Below, piece by piece: positions 24,108 to 36,690 of a DNA stretch of 64,000 nucleotides. The translations under genes were made by a program, and so were the position numbers. The notes beneath the pieces were generated by a model. It made no database searches. It was given only the letters and a program-made list of their open reading frames with translations, and was not told where the DNA came from. The stretch spans positions 14,504,948 to 14,568,947 of the forward strand of contig OU612071.1 in assembly GCA_914767715.1 (NCBI GenBank). The letters run 5' to 3'. Positions within the stretch are counted from its first letter, which is position 1. Each line of letters opens with the position of its first letter. This stretch comes from Membranipora membranacea. Lineage: Eukaryota > Bryozoa > Gymnolaemata > Cheilostomatida > Membraniporidae.

Positions 24108-24474
24108 TAAACTACTGCTGCCACTCATGCAAATTTGTACTCATTGAATTCTGCACAGCTCCTAGATAATTAATTGAGACTTAAATCTCATAATTGTCAC
24201 CTAATGGGAAAATACTTTGCACAAACTGATCTTCAAAATCAGGGCATGAAATCTATGCACCAGCTAATGACGTGTACAGTATGCACTAGTAAGACGGTAA
24301 CTACGTCACCCGTGCCGGTAGATAATTAATTTCATACCCTAATTTTGACCATCAGCTTGTGCAAATTATTTCCTCATTAGGTGACAATGCTGAAATTGCA
24401 GCGTCATTTTATTAGTTTTGAGCTATACAGAATTCTATAAGCACACATTTGGCTGTGTGGCAGCAGTGGTTTAA
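24108..24474. mobile_element. TTAA-flanked fold-back element, copy 1
   Basis: TTAA at 24108-24111 and 24471-24474 bounds an element with ends ACTACTGCTGCCAC and, in reverse complement, ACCACTGCTGCCAC. The inverted similarity continues inward for roughly 150 bp per arm, through GAATTCTG, GTCACCTAATG and TTTGCACAA. A related copy lies at 55750-56051. A TTAA duplication is characteristic of piggyBac-superfamily transposition, but the ends are not the usual CCY and there is no transposase, so the superfamily is tentative. Confidence 0.7.
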
Positions 24475-24493
24475 TACGCAAGAATTGGATTGT

Positions 24494-24571
24494 CCAATCA
24501 TGAGTTGTGATCACGATGACATCATAGGTCACAAGTCATAAAAAGAACATGTTTGTCCTTAGATTAACCTC
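24494..24571 (+). promoter_or_regulatory. Conserved upstream block 1, copy B
   Basis: Counterpart of 857-932: CCAATCA, then the identical CGATGACATCATAG at 24514-24527, GAACATG at 24545-24551, and ACCTC. It lies about 700 bp upstream of the start of the second zinc-finger gene. It contains the bZIP-like TGACATCA. Confidence 0.5.
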
Positions 24572-24638
24572 CAAGCTAATACCAGGTTATTATGACAATG
24601 GCTGATAAATAACCACTTTCTTGATATGTGTTAACCAA

Positions 24639-24660
24639 CAGGAAAGGTCCTAAAGTCACC
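24639..24660 (+). promoter_or_regulatory. Conserved upstream block 2, copy B
   Basis: CAGGAAAGGTCC corresponds to 1163-1174. It is 581 bp before the ATG, against 578 bp in gene A. The block is short, so confidence is limited. Confidence 0.35.
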
Positions 24661-25219
24661 TCTGATGGGCATCAGCAATATTTCTTATCTGTACTTGTTT
24701 TTATTATTGAACTGGCCTCATTGGGATGCATAATGAATGTATTGCAAAATTACCAAAACCATAAATGACCCAATTTCCGCATTGTCATGTCATGGTCACA
24801 ATCCTTGGTCATAATATGATCTTTGTTCTCGGATCAATGAAGGCCTGCCTCTTTCTAGACTGAGCTCCTTCACCACACCCCTTTTCTGTGTATTTCTTTT
24901 TCTGTCAGTTCGCCTTTCATGGGAGAGAAGCGGGCACGCACCATCTCGTTGGTTGCGGTGACAAATGACAGTCTTTGATACAAGTTACTGTGTTTTATTG
25001 CATTAGATGAGAATTTGGACTGCTGAGCGGATATCGAACCCACAGATCCTACAACACCCAACAGGAATTCAATTTATCTTCCAACAGGATATCCACAAAC
25101 CGATAACTATTGTCAAGGCTACAAAAAATCGGATCGAAATCTGCATGTCAGGTTTGCTGGAAAAGTGAGTGCCTCGCCCAAGAACAAACTTGTAAACTTC
25201 ATATCAGACTACATCCAGG

Positions 25220-28200
25220 ATGGATTTTTTCTACTACATGGACAAGCCGCTGGATTTATCCAATAAGAAACTCACTTCAACTACAGCTGGCACAACAATC
25301 GGAGCCATGAAAGCTGACTTCCGAACCAAAAAACACGAACCATCTTTCCCGATTGTTGAACAAGTTGAACCATTAAATCTAACAATGAAATCTTGCCTGC
25401 CACTGGACATAAATATACCAAGGGATGAAATGCCGATTATAGGAAGCTTAAAACACACGACCAAACTTCCTGGGCGTGATATGGCAGCATTAAACACCCC
25501 ACTCCCACTATCACAAGGTATGTACAACCTAAAATAATCTGCAATATTCATACTCGAATTCCCATGGCTGCATTCCTAAATCCAAAGGCTGGCCAACTTT
25601 TAAAAATGTGTAAATTTATACTGTCAGTGCGACCTTCAAATTCATTGCACCTTCTAATAACTTGATTCGCTAATTTATTTCATATCCGATAGAAATGAAA
25701 GCCTTGACCTTGTATCTCTAAACAATACCCTCTTGGTTGACAGATTTACAACAGGCACAAAAATGAGGGCATGATGATGGTGATTATAGGGTGTTCAAGG
25801 ATTTTGCATATTGAGCAATTGATGATATTGTTATAATCGAGATATGTGATCAGCTGGCCTTGATTAATTATCATTTCACATAAACCTGGATAAAGGGAAT
25901 TAAGGTAATCCTGGAAAGAAAACATACATTGATTCATTGTTAGCAAAATCAGTCTTGTAACTGCTGTGTAAGCATGATAACATCCGTGTTGTATACACTT
26001 TTCAGAGAGCTCCCAACAAGTTGGTCAGGTTTCAGCAAACGCTTATAATGATCTGCCAGGAGAATTAGCAGTACATCCTGAGTGTGCATCTCTTCATAGG
26101 ACGGATTCTAATCCAAAGCAACGGTTCGTTATGGTAAATCTGTTTTTGTGAAACAGAGCAGCCAAGATCCTACCATATGGCCCTTAGCTCTCTGTTGAAA
26201 GGATCGCAGCCTAGCAATTATTTTAAGCAGGTCTTTTGCATAAGTTTTCAATCTTTACTACAACCCTCTTTTCAGTCTTCCTAGCATACATATGCACACA
26301 CACAGCAGTTAATATAAACCAATATCATTTGAATCATCAATATTTATGTGTGTTAGAAAAGATCCAGCATAATTAAATCTATGCCAGTACATACAGCTGG
26401 ATATACAACACAAACAAATCTTGTTCAGTTCCTGGTTGCCTTTTTCCGATAATTTGTCGCTTTATTGAGAATGCTAAAAAGTTCCTTGGAAGTTAGGGTC
26501 AAGCTATGCGCCTAATCAATATAATGACCACTATCAAGATGCCAGCTTGGAGCCATAGGGGTGAATAGCAAACCGTAAAAAGCCCTTGTTAATTAGAGTT
26601 GAGAATAGACAATAGGCACAGAAGAAATTCTTGACCCATAACTTCCACTAATCAGCTTGTCATATCCATTTGTGCCAAATCCAGATGAGGCTTGAGAAGC
26701 CCCCGATTAGAAAGCAAACATTTCCCCAGCCTCTTCGATCACCCAAGTCCCAATCAAACATATCTAGCCAAGAGAGATTGCTTGCGCCATCCAAAGCAGC
26801 AGCTCTGTGATTGGATAGTTCGCAATAAGTTTTATGTGTACTGGAGGTAAAGGGCAAACAAATTTTTTATGCTATAGCCTAAAAATGTTATGTTTAGGCT
26901 TTCTCGTCTATTCTCATTCTGGTCATATACCAAATTCCATAATCATTGTTTTCCCTGAAATTTGGCATCGGAATTTTTGACCGCATTAATTTCAGACGTT
27001 GGTTTGAAGACTGTGACAATTTCACTTCCATCCATCAACTTCTAAAAACGCAAATACTCTGCAGAAAGGCATAAGGCAGATTTTTTACAGTCAGACTTTC
27101 TATTTAAATTCCAATAAGCAGGAAACTTGATGCGAATGTGCCTATAGAAAATAAGGTTGTGGGTGACTACCAATGATAAGAAACAGATTTCGCTCTGAAG
27201 AGGTAGAAACACATTTCTCATTTCCAAACCTTTCTCATTGAACTTTTTATTATATGTCTGATTGCAACAGCTTAGAAAGTGATTCACTGACTTATCTGTC
27301 ATCTAAATGCTCTCCAGATTCGACCACCATCGAGAAAGACCTGACATGCACTGTCTGTAGCATGTCATTTCCTAACCAGGAGTTACTTTCTACCCATGTA
27401 CAGTCACATGGAAAAGCATACCAGTGTCAGGTAGGATAATAAGACTTTGAATAAATTATGGTTGCATCTTTAAATCGCTACACATAAGTTTGAAGCTGAC
27501 AGAGGTGAAATATTAGATTTGATGGCAGAGAAACAGGTCTCTACTGTAAATCTCTTTATACACTTTTGACTCCATAAGAACACATCATCATAACAATATT
27601 TGTGTGAAAGTTAAAGGAGTTTTCAGCTCCTACTGTGGCCTGAAAGACAGCTTTAATTCTCATTACTCAGCAAATAAGTTTTGTGTTCCAGTTAACAATA
27701 TTCTAAGCGTCTCTCAGAACCAAAAATGTAGTGCTTCAAATGAATAAATATCAAAAGCGATCTGGCATTGACTTAATCCTTCATCAAGGGACCATTTATC
27801 TTAATCAGTGGGGCATAGTATTAATCAGTGGGGCATAGTATTTTTAGTAAGCGCTCATTCGATCAACAACAAAAATGGTTCTTCCAAACTTGCCAATAAT
27901 TTAAATATCATTCACATATGTATCTCAATATTATATTAGTTATTTTTGGCATGTTTCGTATCTAAAATCAAAATTGCACTTCGTGCTCATACTGCAAAAC
28001 TGCGAAACGGGAACTTGATTATTAATGATGTCAGTCTAGACAGATATAATCTCAGTTTAGTTTTATATTTGGGAAATTTAATGTGACAGAAACTGAATCA
28101 AAATAATATTAATCTTAATATAGCAGATATACTGCTTATATATCTGGCGTAGTAGCGCAATCCAAGTGAAAATTTTTCAATGATCCTGTTTTGTTGCAGA

Positions 28201-29916
28201 TCTTAATTTGGTCATCCTGATTCAGAGGTAAAAGAACTTGCAGAATTTTTACATCCTACTGTAAAAACAGTGGCACTTTTTAATACGTCAAAAAATAATG
28301 GATAGAAGCTTGAAAACGCGTTCAAAGCCATACGAAACCATTTGCTTTGGCTTTAGGCTTTCAAGGGTCTGGCCTTAGGTGATCCTCCAGATAAAACTGA
28401 TTTGTGTGGAACTGTTTTGTTGATTTAATTTTGAGAGCACACTCTTTTTTGTTTTGTAACAGTAACTCGTTCAATCCTACCTTATTTAATTTTATCAACC
28501 GTAAAAACTGGTCACTATGTGAAATTCTTATTGGTATATTATTTTAGGCAAAATAAACCTCTTCCATTGTCACTCTGGAAATACTTCTGGTGATGTGCAA
28601 CTTCACACAAGCTTGATTTTTCTCATATTTCAGTTATATCGTCTGCTTGTGATTGACATAATTGTATATGAGAAAAGTGGATATTTGTGTCTGAGTTGAA
28701 TGATATAAAAATATCTGTGGTTTGGCAGGTCAAATGAATTATTTGGGATTAAAAATGAAATGATTGACATGCAGTTTTTCCATCATAGATTTTTCTGAAT
28801 CGATCACCTACCATTTGTCAGGCACTACAATATGCCAGGATAGTTGTTATTTTGGGAGTTGTGAAAACTTCTATATAAACAAGAAGGTATTTATGATTCA
28901 GATTTGATCAAAATCATAACACCTTCCGCCCTTTATCAACCAAGTTCAGAACTGAAACTTGATAGATTATGCGTTTCACCAAATACAGGTTGATCTATTT
29001 GGTCCCCTTTTTCAAACCTGCTGGTCGAGTGGAGTGATTAAAGATGTTACAAACATATCTCGTTTAATTCAATACTATTTTATGTTGATTATATTTTGTC
29101 AGATGTGTAAAAGAGAATACAAGCAAGCTAGAGATTTCAGGGCTCACATAGCTACACATACAAACTCTACTAACCTACAATGTGACATGTGTCCGCAGGT
29201 GTTATCCAATACAGATGAATATCTCAATCATCTTAAGGTGAGTTTTTTGTTAAGAAATTGGAGAAAAAAAATTGAGAACTTTCATCATGATATCTTGCTA
29301 TCTCATATTGCGGTGTAAATTTTTCTTTGAATTTGCGTTTGCACAAGATTTCATGAAGTCTTACAATTCGAGAGCGTAAATGACTAAGAGCAGAGAATAT
29401 TAAAAGGTTTTTGGGATTCCATTCTGCATTTGGTCTAAAAATGGTAGTGTTTTGATCAAGTTCAACTTTATCAGTTTCCTATCATGAGGAAAAATTTAAT
29501 CCTTTGCCATCCATAGGAAAGCGGTGATGTTTCAGCATAGAAAGGCACAGAGATGAAACATAGCATAGCTTTTGCCAGACCAGAAAAAAATTGATTTTTA
29601 TTTGGATTTTATTAGTAATATCGTTTTTTGTTTAAAAATATAAATACAATCAATAAATACTAACTTAGGTTTGGTTTGTTTACAGACACATGGACAGAAA
29701 GATCTGCATAACTGCGAACAGTGCGGCCGTTATTTCAGAGATAAATATACTCTTCGTATACACATAAGAACTCACACCGGTGAGAAACCTTTCCAATGCG
29801 CTGTCTGCAGAAAAACTTTTCGTCAGAGCGGAACATTCAAAAGGCACATGAGGATACACAGGGAGAGTCGAGGGCCTTACATTCTCCATGAAATAAAAAC
29901 CATGTCGGCTAATTAA
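25220..29916 (+). CDS. C2H2 zinc-finger protein with CtBP-type PLDLS motif, paralog B (5 exons)
   Basis: Exons 25220-25517, 26006-26123, 27271-27430, 29103-29237 and 29686-29916 join to 942 nt, or 313 aa. Phases (1, 2, 0, 0) match gene A, and exons 2 and 4 have the same lengths (118 and 135 nt). Exon 1 places PLDLS at residues 10-14 and VEPLNLTMKS from residue 49, exactly where gene A has them, although the intervening residues have diverged. A TPLPL near 93-97 replaces the later motifs of gene A. The five C2H2 fingers align one to one with gene A; fingers 2 and 3 are nearly identical. The weakest junction is the exon 2 donor (CAACG|GTTCGT), chosen because it alone restores length and phase. 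The C-terminal tail after the last His is longer than in gene A. A role as a CtBP-recruiting transcriptional repressor is inferred. Confidence 0.82.
25518..26005 (+). other. Intron 1 of zinc-finger gene B
   Basis: Donor CAAG|GTATGT and acceptor ACACTTTTCAG. No further feature. Confidence 0.65.
26124..27270 (+). other. Intron 2 of zinc-finger gene B
   Basis: Acceptor GATTGCAACAG. ORFs on the minus strand (26660-26857 and 27042-27302) have no recognisable domain and are rejected. Confidence 0.6.
27431..29102 (+). other. Intron 3 of zinc-finger gene B, with a 20 bp tandem duplication
   Basis: Donor TCAG|GTAGGA and acceptor ATATTTTGTCAG. An exact 20 bp direct duplication lies at 27801-27820 and 27821-27840. 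Nothing else is recognised. Confidence 0.65.
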
Positions 29917-32157
29917 TAAGAGTTGAAAGTCCAGCAAGATCATCATCTGAGGACAACAGCTGGAATATCTGAATGATCAGCAATTCACAGAGAGCTTCTC
30001 AATTCTTCAGGTGAGTGGCTTTTTTTGCACCTTTGTGATAATTATAATACAGAAAAATTATAATATGTCTTAACAAAACATTTCTAATTCATTGCATCAT
30101 GACTTTGCATTCAATTGTAACATAATTGGACTATTAACCATTTGTACCTAATAATAATAAAAGGCTTTGACAATGACAATGAAAAAATATCTGAGGAGTA
30201 TAGATAATCTACGTAAGCCCATTTTTGACACTTACAAAGAAGAATTAGGCTAGGCTAGGGTTTTGAGTGTCATTTGTACCAGTGCTAGTTGCTTGATTGA
30301 TTCCATGTCAGCTTATCTAATTGATGTGTTTAATTGTAATCAGTTGCTCCTCAGTTGCTCCTCAGTTGCTCCCAAGTTGCTCCCAAGTTTTGATTTCCAA
30401 TCTACGTTTGAATTGTTACATGGCTTTATTTTTTTTTGTAAGTTGCAATATGCTCAACATGTAGAAACAAAATCATTGTGACAAAGGGAAAACTTGGACC
30501 CGTACAAGTAATACATTGAGTGTTGAAATAGGTTAAGTTAAGTAAGTAATAGAATTATTAACTCTATGAACTAAAGCTGATTACCATAGTTTTGACAAGA
30601 CAATTTGAACTAGATCATTGTTATTTAATAACTAATAATAAACTTAGTAGGTCAAAGCTTTCCCAACTACCCTTTTTGCAAAACTCGAAGGGCAGAAATA
30701 AGGAAACACTGAGCATGAAGTTAGCCAGGATGGGTTTTCATCCCTATCAATTCGAGAAAACTTATTTTCAAATCACTCACTGGCCAAGTTCAATTTCTTT
30801 CATGTGAGCGGTTTCGCACTCGCTTAATTGAAACACCAAGGCCAAAGGTTCTGAGCAAAGTGATTCAACAGCCTGGCTTATTGAAATTTAATAATGTCTG
30901 GCATATCAGAGGTTGTGGCACTCTATTACCAGCCAACTTAGAAAAACTTTGAACCAAAGAGATTTCATGATGACAAGTTGGCTTAGCTCCGTAACTGGTG
31001 GTACATGTGGGCTGGGTTGGTCTGTGGGACCCTGAATATCTCCCAGCATCGGCATGGGGTAGAACCTAAGCCGCCGAATGTTCGGATATTTTGCTGTTTC
31101 ATTATGAGAAAACCATAATCTGCCCAATTCTAGCAAGTGTTACATAGAATGTTGTCATGTAAAAAGTAAAAGCGCTCAATGCTACTGTCCCTTTTCCAAG
31201 GGAAGTCAACTTGATGAAAATTGTTTATTTTTAAAGGCCTGGTAAGTCGCCTATTGGTTGTAATAGATTGAAAACTAGACCTCATGACTACAGCTGGCTA
31301 AGCAAAGAAACTGCACTAAGCACATAGGAGCAAAAGTGGGGTGGTTTTAGGGTCATCTGGTCTCATAGGGTAATCCGTGCAAATATCTGGTGTTACCCTA
31401 CGATATAGGGTAACTTGTCATACTCAACCTCAATGATGATCTATGGAAGCCAATTTGAATTCACCAATCTAAAAAAAACCTGTGGTGCGTTGGTTTGACA
31501 TCTTTGGATCTTGCCTGCCATGGATCGTGGAGCCTAACCTTTACATATTATTTCATCTAGCCAATGATCTATTTCTGTATTTGAGAAGCTCTGGCCATAC
31601 ATGTTTCATGTGCGTCATTTAATTCATATTTTAAAAATATTTGGGATAACTCAAGTGGCAACCAACATATTAGTTGCACAAGCTCCAATATAGTGACCGC
31701 AACCACGCAGATTAAAATACTGAAATGCTCACAACAATAGAAATTAATAGGCAGGCACTTTCAGTATCTACTAGTACCATCCAGAATCAGGCCCATAATT
31801 CAAGGGGAGACAGGGAGGTATTGCCTCCCCTAGAAAGCTAAATACAATGGCCTCACAATACTATAATTGAATTATCCTTGTCAGAATTAGCTCATACGTG
31901 TTGTTCGTTTGCTAATAATATGCCTTAAATTGCTTATAGCACCGCTCCTGGTGATGCTTCGGAATCCCCTCAAACTTTTGCCTCCCCTTTTTTCTTTACT
32001 ACGACCCTGAGAGGTTGCACATACCAGGTTCCAGCGTTCCTGCCATTCATACTATATTTATGGTCAAGCATTCTGCTCAGGCATTCTAAGAAATGTCTAA
32101 TCTGTACCAGCCGACCAGAAAGTTATATACATCCTGTTGCCAAGCACAAGGCTAATA
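29917..32157. other. 3' flank of gene B and intergenic
   Basis: TTCTTCAG|GTGAGT at 30010/30011 may be a 3' UTR donor. An 11 bp repeat of CAGTTGCTC(C/T) type occupies 30341-30390. A hairpin GTTACCCTA-5-TAGGGTAAC lies at 31392-31414. No coding exon is accepted. Confidence 0.5.
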
Positions 32158-32985
32158 TCTAGAACGAAGCAATATCTGAGCAATTATTTTGTTAGGTATC
32201 TTCTTCCTGCACATTCCCTCTCAGTGTACAGCAATAGTAACTAGAAACGGTAATAATATTTGCCAGCAAATATGGAGTCATATAACCGTCCATAAGGATT
32301 TTCTAGGTCATGTGAAATTAAAATTGATGATGGCATAACGTTCGGTATATGCAATACCCTCATATCCCAAGTTTTAACTCAATCGCATGATAAGAACTGT
32401 AAATCGGCAGCCACTTCCTGTTTATGGCGGCCGTTTTGGATATCAGGTCATGTCTAGAACGAAGCAATATCTGATCAATTATTTTGTTAGGTATCTTCTT
32501 CCTGCACATTCCCTCTCAGTGTACAGCAATAGTAACTAGAAACGGTAATAATATTTGCCAGCAAATATGGAGTCATATAACCGTCCATAAGGATTTTTTA
32601 GGTCATGTGAAATTAAAATTGATGATGGCATAACGTTCGGTATATGCAATACCCTCATATCCCAAGTTTTAACTCAATCGCATGATAAGAACTGTAAATC
32701 GGCAGCCACTTCCTGTTTATGGCGGCCGTTTTGGATATCAGGTCATGTCTAGAACGAAGCAATAACTGATCAATTATTTTGTTAGGTATCTTCTTCCTGC
32801 ACATTACCTCTCAGTGTACAGCAATAGTAACTAGAAACGGTAATAATATTTGCCAGCAAATATGGAGTCATAAAACCGTCCATAATGATTTTCTAGGTCA
32901 TGTGAAATTAAAATTGATGATGTCATAAGATTCGGTATTACGCCATGATCCCCATATCCCAAGTTTTAACTCAATCGCATGATTT
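32158..32985. repeat. 295 bp tandem repeat, nearly three copies
   Basis: TCTAGAACGAAGCAATA begins at 32158, 32453 and 32748, an exact 295 bp period. The second copy is almost identical to the first. The third is slightly diverged and stops near 32985. A single older copy, split by a SINE, lies at about 56180-56655, so this is a dispersed repeat that has been amplified locally. No ORF. Confidence 0.92.
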
Positions 32986-33141
32986 GTTCTCCAGATATCA
33001 CAAATAAAAAGCACAAAACGTCCTTCACTAATTAGTGTAACTAGCAAGTATTACATAACATATCAAAAACTCACTTTCCAATTTCTTATTTAAACATATG
33101 GAACTATGTTGTGACAAAGTAACATAGAATTTTGTTGCAAA

Positions 33142-33172
<31 letters not shown>

Positions 33173-35060
33173 CCAACCAAAACAAAAGTCATAAAACTAA
33201 AAGTTGTATGACTAATTATTTATTGATACAATGAAAATGACTCCTCAGATTGAAAATAAGGAAGCAACACCCAAACTGACTTGCCATATGCCATATGTCC
33301 CGATGGTCAAAGCACAGTCAACCAAAGACATTCTTGTGAACCTTTCTGTTGTCACGCCAGAATTTTTTTGGTCCGCTTCTCGCTCTTGTCAAGCAGATTT
33401 GTTTAAATCGTGGTTGACATTAAGAGATAGATGAACAGAAACAGCTCTAGGTAACAATGTGCTGTATTCATGAGTAGGTTATATGCATTGCTAAAAATAC
33501 TAAGAGCCTTACAAAAGTTCCCTTTTGCTAAGGTACGAGCAGGATTGTTATGCAGATCAAAGATAATGCATGTTCTCATACATGACAAACCAGTCTTTTG
33601 CGCGTTGAGCGAGAAGCAATTCTCTTTGCTGGTTATTTGGACGAGAAAATAAGTCCATCCTTTTGGCAATGAGTAGTTGTGGTAGTTGGTGGCTTGAGGC
33701 TGGCCTTTCATGCATTGCTGTATCCTCATCTGATGAATGTACCATGCAGGACAGGGCAGGGCCCTAGTGTAGGAAAAATAACAGGGGGGGCAAAACTCCT
33801 GGATTGTGTGAAGGTTGGGTACTGTATCCTCCTGCTGTCGAGTCTGGGGTTAATCCCCTGCAGCCTTTTAATGATATAAATAGCATATTGAAGTCCTAAA
33901 TGAGCTGATTCTGATATGGTATATTCAATTAAAGCTTTTTTAGTCCACTCTATTGATCATTCTAGGAGAGGCAGACCTACAGGCCTGAGGAAGTGGGCCA
34001 TTTTGGCAACACGTAGTTTAAAACATTACAAGTTCAAGCAGCGGACAACTCCAAATTGCTCACTTCCAAGAAATAAATAGATAATACATAATAATATATA
34101 TATATAGATGATAAATGTTTATAAAATCTTTTCTTTTTTGATATAGTTTAGCAGGGAAATGGAATACTTCATTAGTTGAACATGGGTAATGAGCAACAGT
34201 TGGTGTTTGTGTTCCCCTATCTGACTGAAATCGAAAGCAATCGATAAAAATGACACAATCACATTAGATTAAAAGCAAATGAAAATAGCTAAAGTTTTGG
34301 GCAAAACCTTCATTTCTTTACTATTTATCTTTGCAATTCTTACAGGGAAGATGATGATGATGATGATGATGATTGATGTGTACTTTTAATAACGGGAGTA
34401 ATCTAAAAAGAGGATCAGGATTTAAGAACGGGAGCAAGAAAATACAGCTGGTAAGAAACTCAATTAAATTCAATATTGATTATGGATAATATAATATCGA
34501 TCGATCATTGACGTGTCTATGTGTATAAAAATACACCTAGACACTGGGTCGGAAAGCAACATCCAATATGTCAAAACACTTTCTATTGTAGCTAAGCCGC
34601 ATGTAAGAGAGAAGCCCTTTTAACTTCCACTTGTCATTTCGATATGCATTCTGGCAAAATATCAAAACCAGATCTCACACAAGAGGTGTAAAAGTAGTAG
34701 CAACAAATTCAACTTGAAAGTTATTGCATAACATAGTTGGCTCAGTGCATGGACCCTTCCATTGGTTATTCTACTCCTTGCTTAGAGATTCGAAGTTTGG
34801 TGGAAGTTTCAGAGGTTTGCTTTGTGATAGGCAAGGCAGTTTGCTCAATATTTTGAAAATTGTGTTGAGTATAATACAAATTCATCCGCCCCTCATATAT
34901 CAATGTGACAAGGTTCAACTCTTACTATCAATGCATTAGTGTTCCAAACCTCAAATTTGATTGACGTTAAGCTTGAAATTCTGGACAACGATATGAATTT
35001 GCTGTATCATTGCAAACTTTGAAGTACCACATGCCTGCTTGGCACATCATTAGGTGTTGT
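32986..35060. other. Intergenic, simple repeats only
   Basis: An AAT microsatellite lies at 33142-33170 and a GAT microsatellite at about 34350-34373. ORFs at 33231-33879 and 34724-34939 have no domain. No gene is seen. Confidence 0.6.
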
Positions 35061-35212
35061 ACTGGCTAGCCAATGTGTTGGCTCTGATTGGTGGGTGGGT
35101 GGGCCGGTTGGCTCTGATTGGTGGGTGGGTGGGCCGGTTGGCTCTGATTGGTGGGCGGGTGGGTGTGTCTTCTCCCCACCCACCAATCATAGCAACATAT
35201 TGGCTAGTTCTG
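35061..35212. repeat. G-rich 30 bp tandem repeat inside an inverted repeat
   Basis: The 30 bp unit beginning TTGGCTCTGATTGGTGGG starts at 35079, 35109 and 35139. The left flank ACTGGCTAGCCAATGTG plus the first unit is inversely similar to 35168-35212 (CCCCACCCACCAATCAT...TTGGCTAGTTC). A hairpin can form, and the G-rich strand has many GGG runs that could make a G-quadruplex. The ORFs read across it are products of the repeat. Confidence 0.85.
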
Positions 35213-36690
35213 GCTATCCCCCTCATTCGGACATTCACCCAATTTACACTATCCCAATCGTTCTCGTCATTCTGACAATTATTGTTTCTCATTTTCAAAA
35301 TATTTGAACGACTAGCCGACCAGCAGAGAAAGAATCAAAAACACTTTACCATAGATATTTTCATGCATAATTTTTACTTGTTTAGAGCAAGGGGCTAGAA
35401 ATATTATACATTCAATACAACTTAAAGTTGTCACACTTTTCAATTCAATTCAATTTTTTCTGGATATGTATTCCCAATTTCACGTTGTCTAACGGTATAA
35501 TAGCAGAATGTATGCACATTCATTTTTCGCTGCCCTAGCTAATGCAAAGACCCTCATTGATGAAATTAAAAAATTGATTTTTGTACATTTTCCAAGTGAT
35601 CCATTCACAAGATTAATAATAGTAATAGTTGGATATTGTCCCATGTTTTAGAATGTCAATTTCAGCTCATTGAAGTATCAACTTATCAACATATTTTTAT
35701 ACATAACTAAATTAAAATTAAAAATAGTCAACACAAATGCCAATCTCAGTTCAAGAAATTATAATTAAGGGCGCTTGCATTCTAAGAAAGCTTTCACTCT
35801 TAGTTCTGTTTTCTCTTTTAGCGGATACTTTAACCAAGGAGTTAAAGACAAAGGGCGAGTATCTCAGGCACTGTCGGACAACTCCTAACACAGTCAACTC
35901 CTAACACAGTCAACTTCTAACACAGTCAACAGTCAATACACAGAATATTATTAAAGCCAACTCAATATGTTGCAATATTGGCCTAATAGCTTGTATAAAT
36001 TTTGTTAGTTTTTTAATTTGTATTCTATATTAGTCAGGTAACTGCTGGCCAGGAACCTTAATTTATTTTCGAATGTGTGCTTAGTACAAGTTTGGAAATT
36101 TATGATCTATCTATCCTACATATGCAGAACACCTAGGTTTCCCCCCGTCCAAGAAAAGATATAGACAATAAAATTTATAAAACAAATTTTTTGTATATAT
36201 CATGTCCTATTCTGATTTCCATTAATCTGTACAGTTAACTTTTTTAGATTATAAATTGTTTTGGTGAGTTTCAAATAACTAATTTAAGTTTGAACTGAGC
36301 CAGATTGGTTCCATTAGGTTTTTAACTCCATCTTTAGGGACTGATTTTATAATAAATAAATCAGTTACATAATATCTTTAAAATGTATTGAAAAAAGAAG
36401 TTAAAAGTATATTCATGTCAACTTACACCCATCATTCACTTCAATAGCCAATATAATTTACAATAATATTACAATAGTATTACTGATCAGGCAGCTTCAA
36501 GTTCATTTTTTTCTCACTGGAACAGTTAGAAACCCATGAAAAGATGTATAGATAGTGTGAATACAGTGATTTTGTATCTAAATCCCATAAATCATGACAC
36601 AGTGCATAATTTAGTGATCATTATTGCCTAAGTCCAGTTATCGTTTTGCCTAAAAAAAATTGATCTGTTAAGGTTGTTTCAGAATCACAA
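35213..36690. other. Intergenic with a 16 bp minisatellite
   Basis: A 16 bp unit, ACTCCTAACACAGTCA, repeats at 35881, 35897 and 35913. No gene is seen elsewhere. Confidence 0.6.

Noticed and set aside
27042-27302. Minus-strand ORF overlapping exon 3 of gene B
   Set aside because: It is antisense to a supported exon and has no domain.
31140-32100. Possible CRISPR-like or telomere-like repeats (TAGGGTAAC hairpin)
   Set aside because: Single hairpin with no array. CRISPR is not expected in animal DNA, and the TAGGG words are isolated.
35054-35307. Overlapping ORFs on both strands with repeated GGWVG / RPTHPPIRAN-type residues
   Set aside because: They arise from the 30 bp tandem repeat and occur in three frames, as expected for a repeat without stops.
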